Of a stretch of 64,000 bases of DNA, positions 1-14,400 are shown piece after piece. Origin of the DNA: Alligator mississippiensis (lineage: Eukaryota; Chordata; Crocodylia; Alligatoridae); contig NC_081831.1 in the NCBI RefSeq assembly GCF_030867095.1, positions 42,593,319 through 42,657,318 on the forward strand, read 5' to 3'. How positions within the stretch are numbered: position 1 is the first letter of the stretch; each line of letters starts with the position of its first letter. Both the position numbers and the translations under genes were made by a program. The notes below the pieces were generated by a model. It worked only from the letters and a program-made list of their open reading frames with translations, was not told the origin of the DNA and did not search any database.

Positions 1-111
1 TACCAGCTTCTCATCTTGCAGGAAGAAGAAAAAGAAGCCATAGAGTGCATAAAGCTGCTCCTTGTGATCAATGAAGTCAAACATTGCAATCAGCCATCTT
101 AAGAAGAGCAG
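1..111 (-). CDS. CENPI: CENPI coding exon 4 (cut by window edge)
   Basis: An acceptor (ATTTCTGCAG) is followed by 37 open codons, [19 protein letters not shown] and [17 protein letters not shown]. These match human VLFYRWLVAMFDFIDRKEQ...LYGFFFASLQD. The exon or its donor continues off the left edge. Confidence 0.92.
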   Translation of the reverse strand, partial: MLFLRWLIAMFDFIDHKEQLYALYGFFFFFLQDEKLV

Positions 112-3100
112 CTGCAGAAATATAAAATTAACCTTACAGTAAGTGAGGGAAGAGAACTTGAAAAATCCAATAGCCTGTTCAATAGGACATATTAAAAAAT
201 TCACATGCCCCCTTCTTGAGACCAGCAAGGCCACCATGGATGCACCAAACTATTCAATCTCCTTGTTATGGAGCTAAGCTTGGTGAGAACAGTTAACACC
301 AAAGTACAATAAAGACAATGTCCTGATTTTAAGCACGTACGAACTCTAGGAAATTGATTAGTAAGTTTAAACTGCTTTGACTACCTTTCTGGTTGACCAG
401 CAGGACACTGACAATTCCAAGACACAGACTTAAGTCTTTATTCATTCGAAGTGATATTTTATTTAGCTCATGAACTCTGCTACCTTAGCTGAGGAATACA
501 ACTGTGAGGTAAAATATTGTACTGCATTTGGAGGAATACTTGACACCACAGAGGCATATTTTAGACCTGGGAAATTCAGAAGTATAAACTGAGCAAGACT
601 GCGTAATTCCCACATGACCCTGCCTTTATTCCTCAGAGTGGAAATGCTGATACAGTATTAGGCTCTTCTGAAAATCATGAAAAATGGCATGAGCTTGTGC
701 GATGACTACACAAAACTGCAAATTTCTTTTTCCTACAAGCAATGTGCCCTTGTCATCACCCTTTAGAAAACATTACTACTACAAGAATTTGTAGTTACCT
801 CGGTGCTACTCGAACACTTGCCCACACACAGCCAGGACACAGCTGAAACCACAGAACATCCTGGTACTACAGATGCTGGGATTAGGCACTTCAAGAGCCG
901 AGTGTTCACTGCATCAGCTGGAAAACAGACAGTTGAAAGTGAGAGAGAACTGTATGTTCCAGGTTCTTTGGTCCATGCTTGCAGGTCAGACTAACTATCA
1001 CCATAGTTCTACCTGGAAGAGATTGCACATACGTATTCCTAGCTATTATATGCACTAGGAAAAATCTAAACAAAAGGTTGATCTTTACTAAAAAAAATTT
1101 AGGAGGAAAAGCAGCCCCCAAATTTAAACAAAGGTTTAAAACCAGTTAAATCAAAGACTAGTACCCAGTTCTTTTTGCACCAGTTTTAAACAATTTAACT
1201 CCCGTGGCTTCAAATGTAGTTACTTTGGATTTATAGCAGTGCAACTGAAGAGGAAAAAATACCTCCAGCCTGTTGACAGGTATTGCTTAGATGCTTGAGA
1301 TTTTATGAAATTATGGACTGGAGGAAAAAAAGGAATTTCTTTAGAACTGGTATGAGATAAGAAGAATATCTGAAAACAGATCAGTATATCAGACTCTTAT
1401 AGCTATTTCAGGCTATATGACCAAGTGGTCTAAAGACTACCATCGCTACTCTTCCATTCTAGTTAATAGTCAGCTATTACATCCACTGCCAAATTTGACC
1501 TCATAGGCTTTGCCTAAGGAAAAAATAAATTAGACCATCTTGGCATATAAGTACAGAAATAGTTTTAAGTCTTTAGCTAGTAACAAGCAAAAGCAACAAG
1601 ATTTTTGGATGACTAATATCCAACAGAGAAACAAGCAACTTAATGTACAAGATAATACCATATTATATGTTTGACCACATGTGTTTCTATAACGTCCAAG
1701 CCATTACCTTAACAAGGCTGTACCCGCCTCCGTTCGATTAGGAGCTCGCGCGCCGCCTTAGCCCGGGCTCGGGATCTTGTGCCCCCGAGCTTCGTTGGTA
1801 CGCCCCAGGGTTTACCCTGGCTGGTATTAAGGGGGACCCCAGAACTCGCCTGCCACGACTTCGATGACTCTCTCAGTGGGGGGTCTTCCCTTGGGGTATC
1901 CCCTGGTGCAGGCACGCCTCTTCGCAGGTACTCTCGGGGCTCCGTCCTCCCCTACACCCCGGCCATACGCCACCTCAGGTCTTCCTGTCCTGGCCTCTCA
2001 CCCGTCCTCGTCTAGTCCTCTCTCTCGGCTCGGGCACCCTAGCCCCTACAGGCTGTCTTCGGGCCAGGTATGCCTCACCCAGTTGGAGGGTGCTGCCCTG
2101 ATCCCTCCTTCCTTGGGAGGCAGCCGTCCTCTCTGCCTCCCCCAATAGTCTTGGCCGCCGTTACCCACTCCGGCGGCTCCGCAATACCAGCTACAGCTGG
2201 CCCCGCTCTCAGGGTAGCTGCTACGCCTCACGCTGCCTCGGGTGTTGGGTTCCCCGCTGGCTGCTGCCCTGCCTCTGGGGGTGACTTCTCCCTCTGTCTC
2301 TTCCCTTCTGGGTTCTCCGCTGCGCTGCTCGCAGCCTGCTCCGCAACACCGGCTACAGCTGGCCCCGCTCTCGGGGTAGCTGCTACGCCTCCCGCTGCCT
2401 CGGGTGGCGAGTTCCCCGCCGGCTGCTGCCCCGCCTCTGGGGCTGACTTCTCCCCCTGTCTCTGCCCCTCTGGGCTCTCCGCTGCGCTGCTCGCAGCCTG
2501 CTCCGCCTCTATCCGGCGGTGTCCCACACTCCGTGGGTGGCGGCTGATCCCCTGCTCGCTGGAGCTCCGCGCTCCTGCTCTCTCCCTCCAGCCGCCCTGC
2601 TGCTTCGGCGGGGCCGCCTTTTGTTCCTCCCGGCCGGCGTGCCCCGCCCCCGCCGCTCAGCCGCAGCCGGATAAACGCCCGGCTGATGGCCCGCGCCGGC
2701 AGCGCCGGCGCGTGGAGTTTCTTCGGGTCTTCCGGCCCTGCGGGAGGTAAGCAGACCCCTTGGCCGCCGCGGGGGTCTCCCGGTGCCCCCGCTCCCCTGG
2801 GACAAAGGCCTTTCCTTGTAGAAGGTTTAAGATTAACAGATATTATTCAACATTAACATATAAAAAACACTAACACACTTGCTTTAAAAAATATGCCAAC
2901 TAAAAAAAAAAAAAATTGTCAAATTAAATATGGTTAAATTTAGATTTTGTAAACAATTTTCCAGACTATAAAACCAATGGAAATGGTTTTGTGATTCTTT
3001 TAAAAACTTCAAATAAAATGCAATTCAGTATATTCTAACAGAGTACCTACATAGCATAGAGAAACTGGTCAGTGAGAAGTAGATAACATTTGTAGAGCTT

Positions 3101-6100
3101 CATTCTTAAGATGGAAGCTTCTTTATTAAGAAAGAGCATAAGCTTCTTATGAGCTTCTTTCTTAAGAAAGAAGGAAGAGATTTACAGGCAATGAAAGGTA
3201 GGGACTATACAGCAATGGCCCTCACTTGTAGGGATCAGATTAGAAAAGCTAAGGTAGCAACTGAACTAGAATTAGCAACAGGAATCAAGGACAAGAAGGT
3301 GTGTAGGGAACAGGAGGAAAACAAATGGGAGTGTGGGGCCATTGCTCAACAACTCAGGACAGCTAGTTACCGGCACTCAGGAGAAAACTGAACTCCTGAA
3401 TGACTACTTTGCTTCGGTCTTTCACTGGGTCACAGGGAAAATCACGCCAGCTAGGGTACAGAATGAGCAGGGTTCAAACGATTGCCTTCCTACTATTGCC
3501 ATAGAACTGGTGTGTGATCAATTAAAGAAGCTGCATGTATGCAAGTCAGTAGGACCAGATGAACTTCATCCAAGTGCTGAAGGAGCTGGCTGAAATAATC
3601 ATGGAACCCCTAGCAAATTTCTTCCAAAATTCGTGGTGCTCCAGGGAGGTCCCCGAGAACTGGAAGAGGGTCAATGTTGTGCCCATCTTCAAGAAGGGGA
3701 GGAGGGAGGACCCAGGTAACTACAGGCCAATTAGCCTAACTTCTATCCCAGGGAAAATCCTGGAAAAATTCATTAACGAGTCTATGTACAATAGGCCTGC
3801 AGAAGGTAGGATTCTGAGCGACAGCCAGCGTGGCTTCATCGCGGGCAGGTCTTGTCTAACCAATCTCGTCTCCTTTTATGATCAGGTGACTTGCCACCTG
3901 GATAAGAGAGAGGAGGTTGACATTATATACCTCGACTTCCAAAAAGCTTTCCATCTGGTATCCCACGATGTTCTCATGAGAAAATTGGAACACTGTGGGC
4001 TTAACTGCGAGACAGTCAGGTGGGTAGGAAGCTGGCTGCAGGGTAGGACCCAGAGAGTTCTAATGGATGGATCTGTGTCATCTTTCCAGGAAGTGGCCAG
4101 TGGTGTCCTCCAGTGCTATTTGACATCTTCATCAATGATTTGAATGTGGGGGTGAAGAGCTCACTGTCCAAGTTTGCAGACAACACCAAGTTATGAGGAA
4201 GTGTGGTCATGCTTGAAGATAGGCTGCAGATACAGGCAGACCTAGACAGTCTGCAAGTTGGACTGTCTAGGCAGACCGGAACCAGATGAAGTTCAATGTC
4301 GAAAAATGTAAAGTGCTCCACCTGGGGACGAACAATCCCCAACACACATACAGGCTTGGCAACGCCAACCTGACCAGCACTATGAATGAAAGGAAACTGG
4401 GAGTAATAATAGACCACAATATGAACATGATTTGACAGTGCGACGCTGTAGCATTATGTAGCCATAACAATACTCTGTTATGCATCAATCGATGCATCTC
4501 AAGCAAAACCAAATAAGTGATTCTTCTGCTCTACTTGGCATTGGTGAGACTGCAGCTGGAATACTGCATCCAGTTCTGGGCACCACACTTTAACAAGGAC
4601 ATGGTAAAGGTTGAGAGAGTCCAGAGAAGGGCCACCTGTATGATCAGAGACTTGCGCAGCAAGCCATACGAGGAAAGGCTGAGCGGATCTGGGACTCTTC
4701 AGCCTGAAAAAAAGAAGGCTGAGAGGGGACTTGGTAGCAGCTTACCACTACATCAGAGGCGTACATCAAGGGCTCAGTGAACAACTGTTCACCAGTGCAC
4801 CCTTGGGGAAAACTAGGAGTAATGGTCACAAACACCTGGAAGACCATTTCAGGCTTAACGTTAGGAAAAACTACTTCACAACTAGGCTGTCAAGACTATG
4901 GAATAAGCACCCTCCAGAGGTGGTACAATTACCTACCCTGGGAACCTACAAGAGGAGGCTGGACAGTTACCTTGCTGGGTCACCTGACCCCAGTTGTCTT
5001 TCTGCTTGGTGCAGAGGTATGGACCTGATCATCTTCTGAGGTCCCTTCCAGCCTTACAATCTATGAATTCATGGTTTTTATTCCAATACTTTATAGCAGG
5101 GGTGTCAAACTCCCTTAGCTCCCATGGCTGGATCCAAACTGTAGACCTCTTCACAGGCCAGATCCAAACCCACATCTATCAATGGGATGAGCAGCAGCAG
5201 TATTAACTGCATGGGCTCCTGAGCTGCTGTCAGCTATCACTTGCCCTACTGCCCCTGAAACATGCCCCCAAGGGCTCTGTACCCCCAAATTCAACAGTGG
5301 GGCTCTATTCTTGCTTGCCCTGCCCCCAAATTCCCAAACCCTCCAAGAGCTCTGAAGGCTAGACAATAGCTCTGTGGGCTGGATGTAGCTGATAGCCCAT
5401 ATCTTTGATACTCAGGCTTTATAGGTAACATGTAAAGAAAGATCTGGTTTAAAAAGAATACATAATCGCTAGCTTAATGTCAGCAATTAAGAGAGACATC
5501 AATGATTTTAAGTCCAAAATTGAGTTGATGAACTGATATTTATTTTGGATTAATAAATTCTTCACATTTTTAAATGCAAAACAGTAGCCAATATTTTAAA
5601 GACAAACCTATTGGGCACACCCACACATGCAGGCATGTGCGCTTACAGTAGCTCAAATAGGAGCAGCACAAATTTGAGTCCAGGATTTTTGCCTCAGTGC
5701 ACATACCTGGACGTATACTTTGGTGTGGGGCAAGTTCAGCCACTTGGGGTAAAATAACCCTGCCCAGCTCCTCCCGGATCTGCAGCCAGGGGGAGCTAGA
5801 GCCCAGGGCCAACACCTGTGCTGGCCCCGGCAGCATAAAAACCTGCCCTGTGCTGGCCCCAGCAATATAAAAACCTGCCCTGTGCTGGCAGCTCAGGTCT
5901 ACTTGCCCTCAGGAGCTTCTGAGGCCCAGCCACTTGGTATCTGGGGACACTACCTCTTGTACCAGCTGGACTGCTGAAGCAGCCCTAAGCTGGAGTGGCT
6001 GCTACACCCCCTTACCTACTGCAGCAGTCTGGCAGTGGGGGATGCTGCCTGGCTGTGACCTCCTGCCACCTGAAACAGCATCTGCCCCCTTGGACCTGCA

Positions 6101-8403
6101 GTCCCAAGGCTGCGCCCCTGCTCTGCCATCTGGGCATCCATCTCCCAGAAGATGTGCTCCTTGTGCCGGCCTGCTTTGAAATGTCAACGCATGTACTCTT
6201 GGCCCTAAATGGCCAAGGTCAGCCACCTCATCTGCCCTCTGGCTGGGTCACCAGTACTGACCCTGGACAGGCTCCTCTGCATGGGTCTTGCCACTTGTGT
6301 CACCAGCAGAGATCCTGGTGTTCCCCGTTACCAGCTGCAAATACTCTGATAAGAAACGCAAACTCTCTCATTAAAGTATACAAAGTAGTGTTCTTCCACT
6401 ATTAAAATGAAACTCCACTATATATAGAGAGATCAACTGAGCAATGCTTTATTGATATATTTACACATGTAAAGCAATTGGGGGGAGGGATTGGGGGAGT
6501 TTGTGGGTAAGGGGTTTGTGGGGGTAGCTTGGGAATGTGAGTGGATTGTGGGGGGACTGCTCAGGAGGGATGGGTCCCCAGCTGCCCCCCCACCCTGGCA
6601 CAGCATAGACTGCCTCCCCCACAGGGCCCACAGCCCCCCCTTACAGGGCCACAACATCCACCCCACAGGGCACATGCCCTCCTCCCCCCTTGACACGGTC
6701 CTCACGAGCCCCTCCCCGCAGCAGCAGTGGCTGTGGGGCGCTTAGGGCCTGCTGCTGTCAGAGCCCCCAGCAGCGCAGTGCAGCACAGTCCCAAATTTCT
6801 CAGAGCCAGTGCCGCCTGTTGCAGTGCTGGCCCAGCTCGGCATAGGGCCATGTGGCTTCAGGCAGCACCTGAGGCCTGCCCCTGCTCACAGGGACCACAG
6901 GTGACAGCTCAAAGGAGCAGCGTTGCACTGGGCTGGGTCCCACTTCCATAGAACCAGCTCGGCCCGACAGCACGCAGGGCCTGTGGAGACAGGACCTATC
7001 CCAGCGTAACATGCGGTCCCTGTTAGCAGGGGCAGGCCCTGGGTGACAGCCTGAGTGGCTCTACTGCTGCCTGAAGCCACATGGCCCCATGCCAGGCTGC
7101 ACTGAGCCGGCCCCGCAACAGGCAGCACAGGTGGCATCAGCTCTGAGGCAATCAGGGCCACACCGCACCATGGGGGGCTCTGGCCGCAGCGGGCCCCAAG
7201 TGCTCCATGGCCGCTGCTGCTGCAGGGGGGCTGTGCGCCCTGCAGGGGACCCATGCACCCTGACCATCCCCATCGCCCCCACCCCCATTCCCGACTTACC
7301 AGGGACAGTGCCCAGGTCACAGCCTTGCACCACTCCCACTTGCCTCGCACATGAATGCAGCATCCTAGAGCAGCAAGGGGCACCATAGAGCCACATGCCA
7401 GAATCTCTGGAGGCCTGAGCCATGATCTGATGCCAGAGCGTCTCTGGATGCCTGAGTCCCAGCTTGCCTCAGGGCACAGTGGGGAACCGTACTCTGTGCC
7501 GCTTTTTTCCAAGGTGCTTATTTCATACCTGGAAAACCAGGTGTAACAGAAAGCCCCCTTTTCCTCTTGCCTGCATTTTCTCTCCCCTCTTTGAATATGT
7601 TTTTCCGTTTCTACCTTTTCTTCCTTCCTCTTTCTTTCACTTTAAGATAAGGAATTGTGTTTTAAAATTTGTATGTTTGCATTTTGTCTCTCCCTGTGTA
7701 TTTTGGTATTTTTATCTATTTGTGTGCCATGGCATTTGTAGCTTATATTTTATACTCCTCACCTTTCAACTGTAAATGTTTTTAGTAACAATGTTAACAA
7801 GGGCAGGAGTCAAACTGCCGCCTCCCTATATCAGGCTAGCCCCTGAGTGAATCAACGATTGAATGTGTAACACAGTAGCAAACAACAATTAACACCTAAA
7901 GAAACTGCAGATCAACCAACTGAAGAAATCAATAGAAGACAATGTAGCAAGTCACTGATCAAGGGCTAGAAGCCCTGGCCTGAGTTAATCAACGCGGGGG
8001 ACCAACTTTTGGGTTGAATATCTCCAGATCGACCGCTCCCAGAGCCCTATTCAAAATTCACCAACGGACTCCCAAACCTGCACGTACATGCAGATGACCC
8101 CTGGGGCTGACAGATACCATCCAGTAGCCACCGAGGGGGGAAGTCCCACAAGGGTCAACGACCCCTGGATTGGGCAAACCTGAAAACTGGGGAGTCACCA
8201 AAGTCTGCCAAGGACAGATAAAAGGCAGTGAAAAGTGACCTTCAGTGGCGCCCTCTTGATCTCCAACTTGACCACCACCCGACCTGTCCAGCCAGAAGGA
8301 CCAGCCGGCGACCCCCTTCTGGAAGATAACACCACGCTGGAAGAAACCTCAACGGCAGACTCCAGCGCCTGTGGGATAGGTATTCCCGACTCTTGTAGCT
8401 TGC

Positions 8404-8466
<63 letters not shown>

Positions 8467-11400
8467 TACACCAGTTCCAAGGTTTATGATTTAACTTCAT
8501 TACAGTGCTTCAATCCGCCTAATAAACCAGAATTTTAAGGATCCTGAGTTGGACATTTGTAGCCAACACAGGTATCAAATTTTGAGCCCATGCTGCAAAC
8601 ATGCAGTGCGGGGAACACATTTTTTCATTCTCAGTGTGCCTTCTGTGGCATCTCAAACTGGTTTGAGATGCTGCAAGAGGCACGTGTGTGCTCGTCTGGA
8701 TGCACTCATTAAGTCCGCACTGACAATTGCAGGACGTCCAGGAAGGGTGGTTGTTCTCCAAGGAAGCAATCCTTCGAGCACAGGAGGAGGCAATCCCACT
8801 GTGTAGAAATGGGGGCAAAGGGGCTAAGAAACCCTCCTGGCGAAGCAGGGAAATCCAGGAAAGCCTTAAGGCAAAAAAGGGGCATACAGGCTGTGGAGGC
8901 AGGGGGCAGCTACCAAGGAGGAGTACACCTCTTTGGCTCACGCTTGCAGGGAATCAGTTAGGAAGACCAAAACAGCATTAGAACTGAAGCTGGCAACAAA
9001 AATTAAGGATAACAAAAAGTCCTTCTTCAGATATATACAGAGCAAAAAGAAGGTGCAGGGCAGCATAGGACCCCTACAGGATTAGGTGGGACAAAGCAGA
9101 GCTCTTCAATACGTTTTTTGCCTCTGTATTCTTGAACTCGGAATAGACAAATCTCCCAAATGCACTGCTGACAGAGGCAGGAGAAACACCAGCCCACCGA
9201 CTGTCAGCGCCAACCTAGTAAAGAGATGCTTGGAGGGGCTGGATGTGTTTAAATCAGCAGGACCGGATGAGCTCCACCCAAGGGTACTGAAAGAATTAGC
9301 TAATGTCATAGCAGAGCCACTGGCATGACTGAGCACTTGTGGGGCTCAGGTGATGTCCCTGAGGACTGGAAAAGGGCCAATGGGGTCCCTATTTTCAAGA
9401 AGGGTGGAAGGAGGATTCGGATAACTATAGACCAGTAGTCTCACCTATATCTTTGGGAAAACCCTTGAAAATTTTTTTTATCAAGGATCACATTTGTAGG
9501 AGTCCAGTGGGTAATATAATGCTGAAGGGCAACCAGCACAGGTTCATAGCAGGTAGATCTGCCTAACTAACCTTGTTTCTTTCTATGACTAGGTCAGTAA
9601 AAGCTTAGGTGCAGGTGTCAAGGTAGATATCATCTACTTGTACTTTAAGAAGGCCTTTGACATGGTATCCCATCCTATTCTTATAAACAAATTGAGCGGC
9701 TGTGCCATAGATGATTATACAGTCATGTGGGTGGCAAATTGGCTTAAGGGTCATACCCAGAGAGTTGTGGTGGACAGGTTGGTATTGACCTCGAAAGATG
9801 TGGGCAGTGGAGTCCCCCAAGGCTTGGTCCTTGGACCGATGCTGTTCAATATCTTCATCAGCGACCTGGATGAGGGCGTGGAAAGCACTCTGTTCAAATT
9901 CGCAGATGACACCAAACTATAGGACGAAGCAAACACTCTGATGGGAAGAAACCGAATCCAGGCAGAACTGGATGAAGCAATTAGCAGAGCTAACTGCACT
10001 TTGTCATGTATTAGCAGGTGCATCACGAACAGGTCCAGGGAGGTGATGCTCCCCCTCTATGCAGCACTGGTCAGGCCACAGCTAGAGTACTGCATTCAAT
10101 TCTGGGCGCCACAATTCAAGAAGGATGTGGACAACCTTGAGAGGCTCCAGAGGAGGTCCACTTGGATGGTTAGAGGCCTTCAGGGAAGGCCTTATGAGGA
10201 AAGGCTGAGGGACCTGGACCTTTTCAGCATCTGCAAGAGAAGGCTGAGGGGGATCGTGTGGCAGTATACAAATTCACCAGGGTGAGGCAGGAGGGAATAG
10301 GAGAGGCTCCGTTTACCAGAGCACCCCATGGAATAACCAGAAACAATGGCCACAAGCTGATGGAGAGTAGGTTTAGGTTGGACATCAGAAAGAACTTCTT
10401 CAGTTAGGGTTGCCAGAATCTGGAACAGGCTTCCAAGGGAGGTGGTGCTGTCCCCTACTTTGGGGGTCTTCAAGAGGAGGCTAGACAAGCACCTGGCTGT
10501 TTTTTCCTGCCACTGGCAGGGGGTCGGACTTGATGATCCTTTAAGGTCCCTTCCAACCCTAGAATCTGTGAATTTATGACACTGCTAAACCAGCATTTCC
10601 CAACTTTTTTCGCCCAACAGCACACTTACCCAAATAAAAAAGCACTGGGCACCAACGGGACAGGCAGGAAATGCACGCCCCCTGCCTGGCTGGAGCCATG
10701 CTCCCCTTCTGTCTGTAGCAGCAGCAGACATAGGGCATGGCTCCAGCCCAAAATGCTGCAGCACACTGCATGGGAAACGTTGTGCTAAACAACACTGATA
10801 CACATGTGTGATGAGACTGTTAAAAAGACAAAAAGCAGCCATGTCCATTTGTCTTTAAATATTTAAAAGACCTTTTGCTACTTTTCCTATGTTATTAACA
10901 AACATTACTCACTTAGCTTTTAGTTACAATTTTTATCTGAAATATTTCTAGCCCCACCCACTTTGTTAAAACTAATAATTCATATTCAAAAACAGGGATG
11001 GGCAATTATTTGGGCTGGAGGACCACTTAAGAAGTTTTGGTGAACTGACATGGGCTGGGTCAGCAGCACCTCCTTCCCCACCACTGCAACAACAACTCAC
11101 CAAAATTCCTTAAGTAGCTCTGTCCCACGTTCAGCCAGGCAGATGGGATGCCATAGGTGGGTGGGCAGGCAGGAAGCAGGACCAGGACTGCAGGCCCATG
11201 ACAGTATGGGACTGGGGCCCAGAGCAGAGCAATGGTCCAACCTTTTTGAATGTGGGGCCGGATCACAAACTTTTTATCACCAAGTTTTATCGCCATATTA
11301 AAAGACGTCACAGGAAGTGGTATCGTATTAGGAAGTGATGTCACGTGACCTTTGACACCAATGAAGTTGCAGGGGTTGACATTGTCCTGGCTGACACGGC

Positions 11401-14400
11401 ATGCACGCCCAGGTTGACATGGTGCTGCAGGAGCCGTTTGGCTACAACCGGGTTGACCTGGTGCTGGGGCCAGGCCGGGGTTAACCTGGGGCCCACCCGG
11501 CCTGCCGGTGCCATGCCCGGGTTGACATGGTGCTGCAGGACCCGCCTGGGCAGAACCGAGTTGGCACCGGCCAGGAAAAGCAGCATGCAGCTGAAGCCGG
11601 CTTCCCATGTGCTGCTGGGGACGGGCGGAGGCCGGCCAGGTCTGCACCGGCCAACAGAAGTGGTGGCGGAGCCGTGTGCTGCTCGGAACTGACCAGTGCA
11701 GGCTCGTCCCGTCCCGAGCGGCACACGGCTCTGCCGCTGCTTCTGCTGGCCGGTGCAGACCCAGCCGGGCTCCTCCTCCCATCCCCAGCAGCACATGAGA
11801 AGCGGCCCCTCTGGGCCTCACGACCGGGCCCAGAGAGCCGCAGCGCCCTGGGGGAGCAGACGCCACCTTGCTATGGGGCCGGGCAGGGCAGTGGGGCTGC
11901 CCTGAAGCAGGCGGGTGATGAGGCAGGCACGGGCTGGCAGTGCCAGCGGCTGCTGCTTGCCCTCCTGCGCGGGGCCACTCCCCCGGGACCCGCAGGGGTA
12001 AGCAGCTCCCCTCCCTGCCAGCTGGGGCCTATAGGCTGGCCCTGCCTGCCTTGCTGTGGCTGCCGCACCACTGCTGCCCGCCGCACCACCGCTGCTGCTG
12101 CGCGCCGCACCACCATTGCCACGGCCCCGCGCTCCGCAGCGGTGGCTCTGCACTCTGCAGCCCCGCCGCAGCCCTGCGCTGGTGGTACTGCCGCGGGCCA
12201 GATAAAATGGATTGGCGGGCCACATGGTGGCCCACGGGCTGTATGTTGGACAAGCCTGATCTACTCCCTGCATGCCAGTTTCATGGCCAGGAGCTTGCGG
12301 GGAGTGGGTCACAGCTCTGTCCCAGGCCCCGGCCCTGCACTATCACCATCCAGAGATCCCCAGGTCTCCATGGAGATTGATCCAGAACCTGTACAGGTAG
12401 GGTACATTTGGATGGGTGGAGGGGATGTGGCCATGGAAGGGCAGGGAGCTGTGTCTGGGAGTGGGATGGGTGGGACCAGGGCCAGGATTGGGATCACAGG
12501 GCAGCATAAGCAGTAGAAGGTCAGGGCTAACAGGGCTTACCCCCTTCCAAGGCAGGACAGCAGGGCAGCCTAGGTATAGGCTCCAGGTGGCTGCAGCTGC
12601 GGGGGAGGAGGTAGTGGGGAGAACAGACTCAAGACACTCACAGCTGGGCATGTGTATTACTGCCCAGCATGGCAGGCAAGTCTCAGTCTGTGAAGGGGAA
12701 GGGACACTTGCCGGGGGGGGGCAGTGCACACAGATCAAGACCCCCACAGTAAGGGACTGAGTGGGGCAGGGCCAGAGTGAACAGGGCCCTGGGGCAGGTT
12801 GTGGGACTATTGGAGCCCCGGGCAGCTTGTTCAGGGATGCAGAGGGCTCCTGTCACTGCGTGCACCCTGGGGGAGGTATGGCAGGACATGTGCCACCCAG
12901 ATTTGTGCATGGGGCGGAGGCGGGCTGCCACTACAGGCTGGGCTCTGCGCCTCTCTGCCTTTGCTGCAGGAGCTGTGTGACCAGTGCTCTGTGCCCTGCC
13001 AGGTGGGCAAGGGATATGGTGCAGGCTGAGGGCGTCAGGCACATGGTATCACACAGCTCTGAGGCAGCAGGAATAGGGCACAGAGGGAAGCCCGCCTCCA
13101 CCTTGTGCTCAAATCCAGGGGGCATGTGCCCCTGTACCTCCCCTGGGGTGCATGCAGTGGCAGGAGCCTCCCCGCACCCATGGACAACCCGCTTCAACCC
13201 TGAGGCCCCATTCACCCCAGCCCCTGCCCCACTCCGTCCCTCACTATGGCACGCTCAGCCCCCCCAAATATTTTCTCCCTCTATCTACGCAGAGCCGGTG
13301 ACAGTGCAGAGCTGGGGCCTGGGGCAGAGCTGCATTCTGCTCCCCATGTGCTCCTGCTCATGGAACCACTACCTGTTGCAGGGACGTGGGCAGCGGATCA
13401 TGGCTCTGCCCAGACCCTGGCCCCACCCCATGATTCCAATCCCAGCCCAAGCCCTGTCCACCCATGCTGCTCCCCAATGCCTCTCCCTACCCACATGCAT
13501 CTCCATCCCATCTGCCCAGCTGAGCATGTCCTACTTGTGGGGGTCCCAGGCTGGTCTCGATAGAGACCCTGCCCATCCGCTCTGTCTGGCACTCCTGGCG
13601 GTGGGTACAGGGCAGATGGGCCAGGGTGCCTGAAAGCAGAAACTGGTAGCAGCACCTGGAAGGAGCTGCCACCGTGCAGACTACTGGGAAGCAAGTCCGG
13701 CTGCTGCACCACCCCAGTCCTGCTGTGCGCCAGGAGGCAGTGGGACTAGCTGCATGTGCCATGGCCCAGGTTACCCAAGCCTGACCCAAGCAGGGCTGAA
13801 AGACCTGCCACAGGCCTCCCCCACTTCCAAGATCTTTAAAGAGTCTAGATATTTATATTAAGAGCCAAACTATGACAATGCAGCTGTAGCCAAACAGCTG
13901 AGACACATGACAATTCTGAGTTTAGTCATGGTGACTGCTGTATCAGCAAAACAGGTTACCATGCAAACATTATGGTTACAGATATCTGAATGTACACCAG
14001 TCATGAGTTGATCACAAGTTGCGTACAACAAAGTGAAGATGGGGAAACATCTTAAGTAGGGGTGCACCAATAGAGATTTTGGGGTCCGATACTGGCAGCC
14101 AATTCTTAAGGAGGCATATCGACTGATACTGATCCGATTTCTGATACAGCTGCATGCAGCTGATAAGTCTGTTGTGGTGGAAGGGGAGAGGGGAGGGAAG
14201 GAGCATGTGGGGGGTGGTGGGGGACAGATCAACACCCCTCGCAGTGAGGGAGGGAGGGGGCAGGCACTGCCCAGCCAGGGTGGGGCAGGGCACGGGACTG
14301 AGACGCAGCTCATTGAGGAGGGAAGGGGAGGAGGGGCTCCCATCGCTGTGCACACCCCAAAAGGGCATCGGGGGAGGGAGCACGTGCCCTGGGATCTGTG

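Noticed and set aside
2070-2750. 226-codon open frame in a GC-rich block
   Set aside because: It lies wholly inside the family B LTR. Frames open on both strands reflect composition and short repeats, not a protein.
11527-12516. 329-codon plus-strand frame and 268-codon minus-strand frame (11060-11866)
   Set aside because: Both lie in hAT-like palindromic sequence. They are low complexity and open on both strands, with no domain.
12761-13633. 290-codon plus-strand frame
   Set aside because: It lies in the non-autonomous hAT-like block that recurs near 40740. Composition explains it, and no transposase motif is present.
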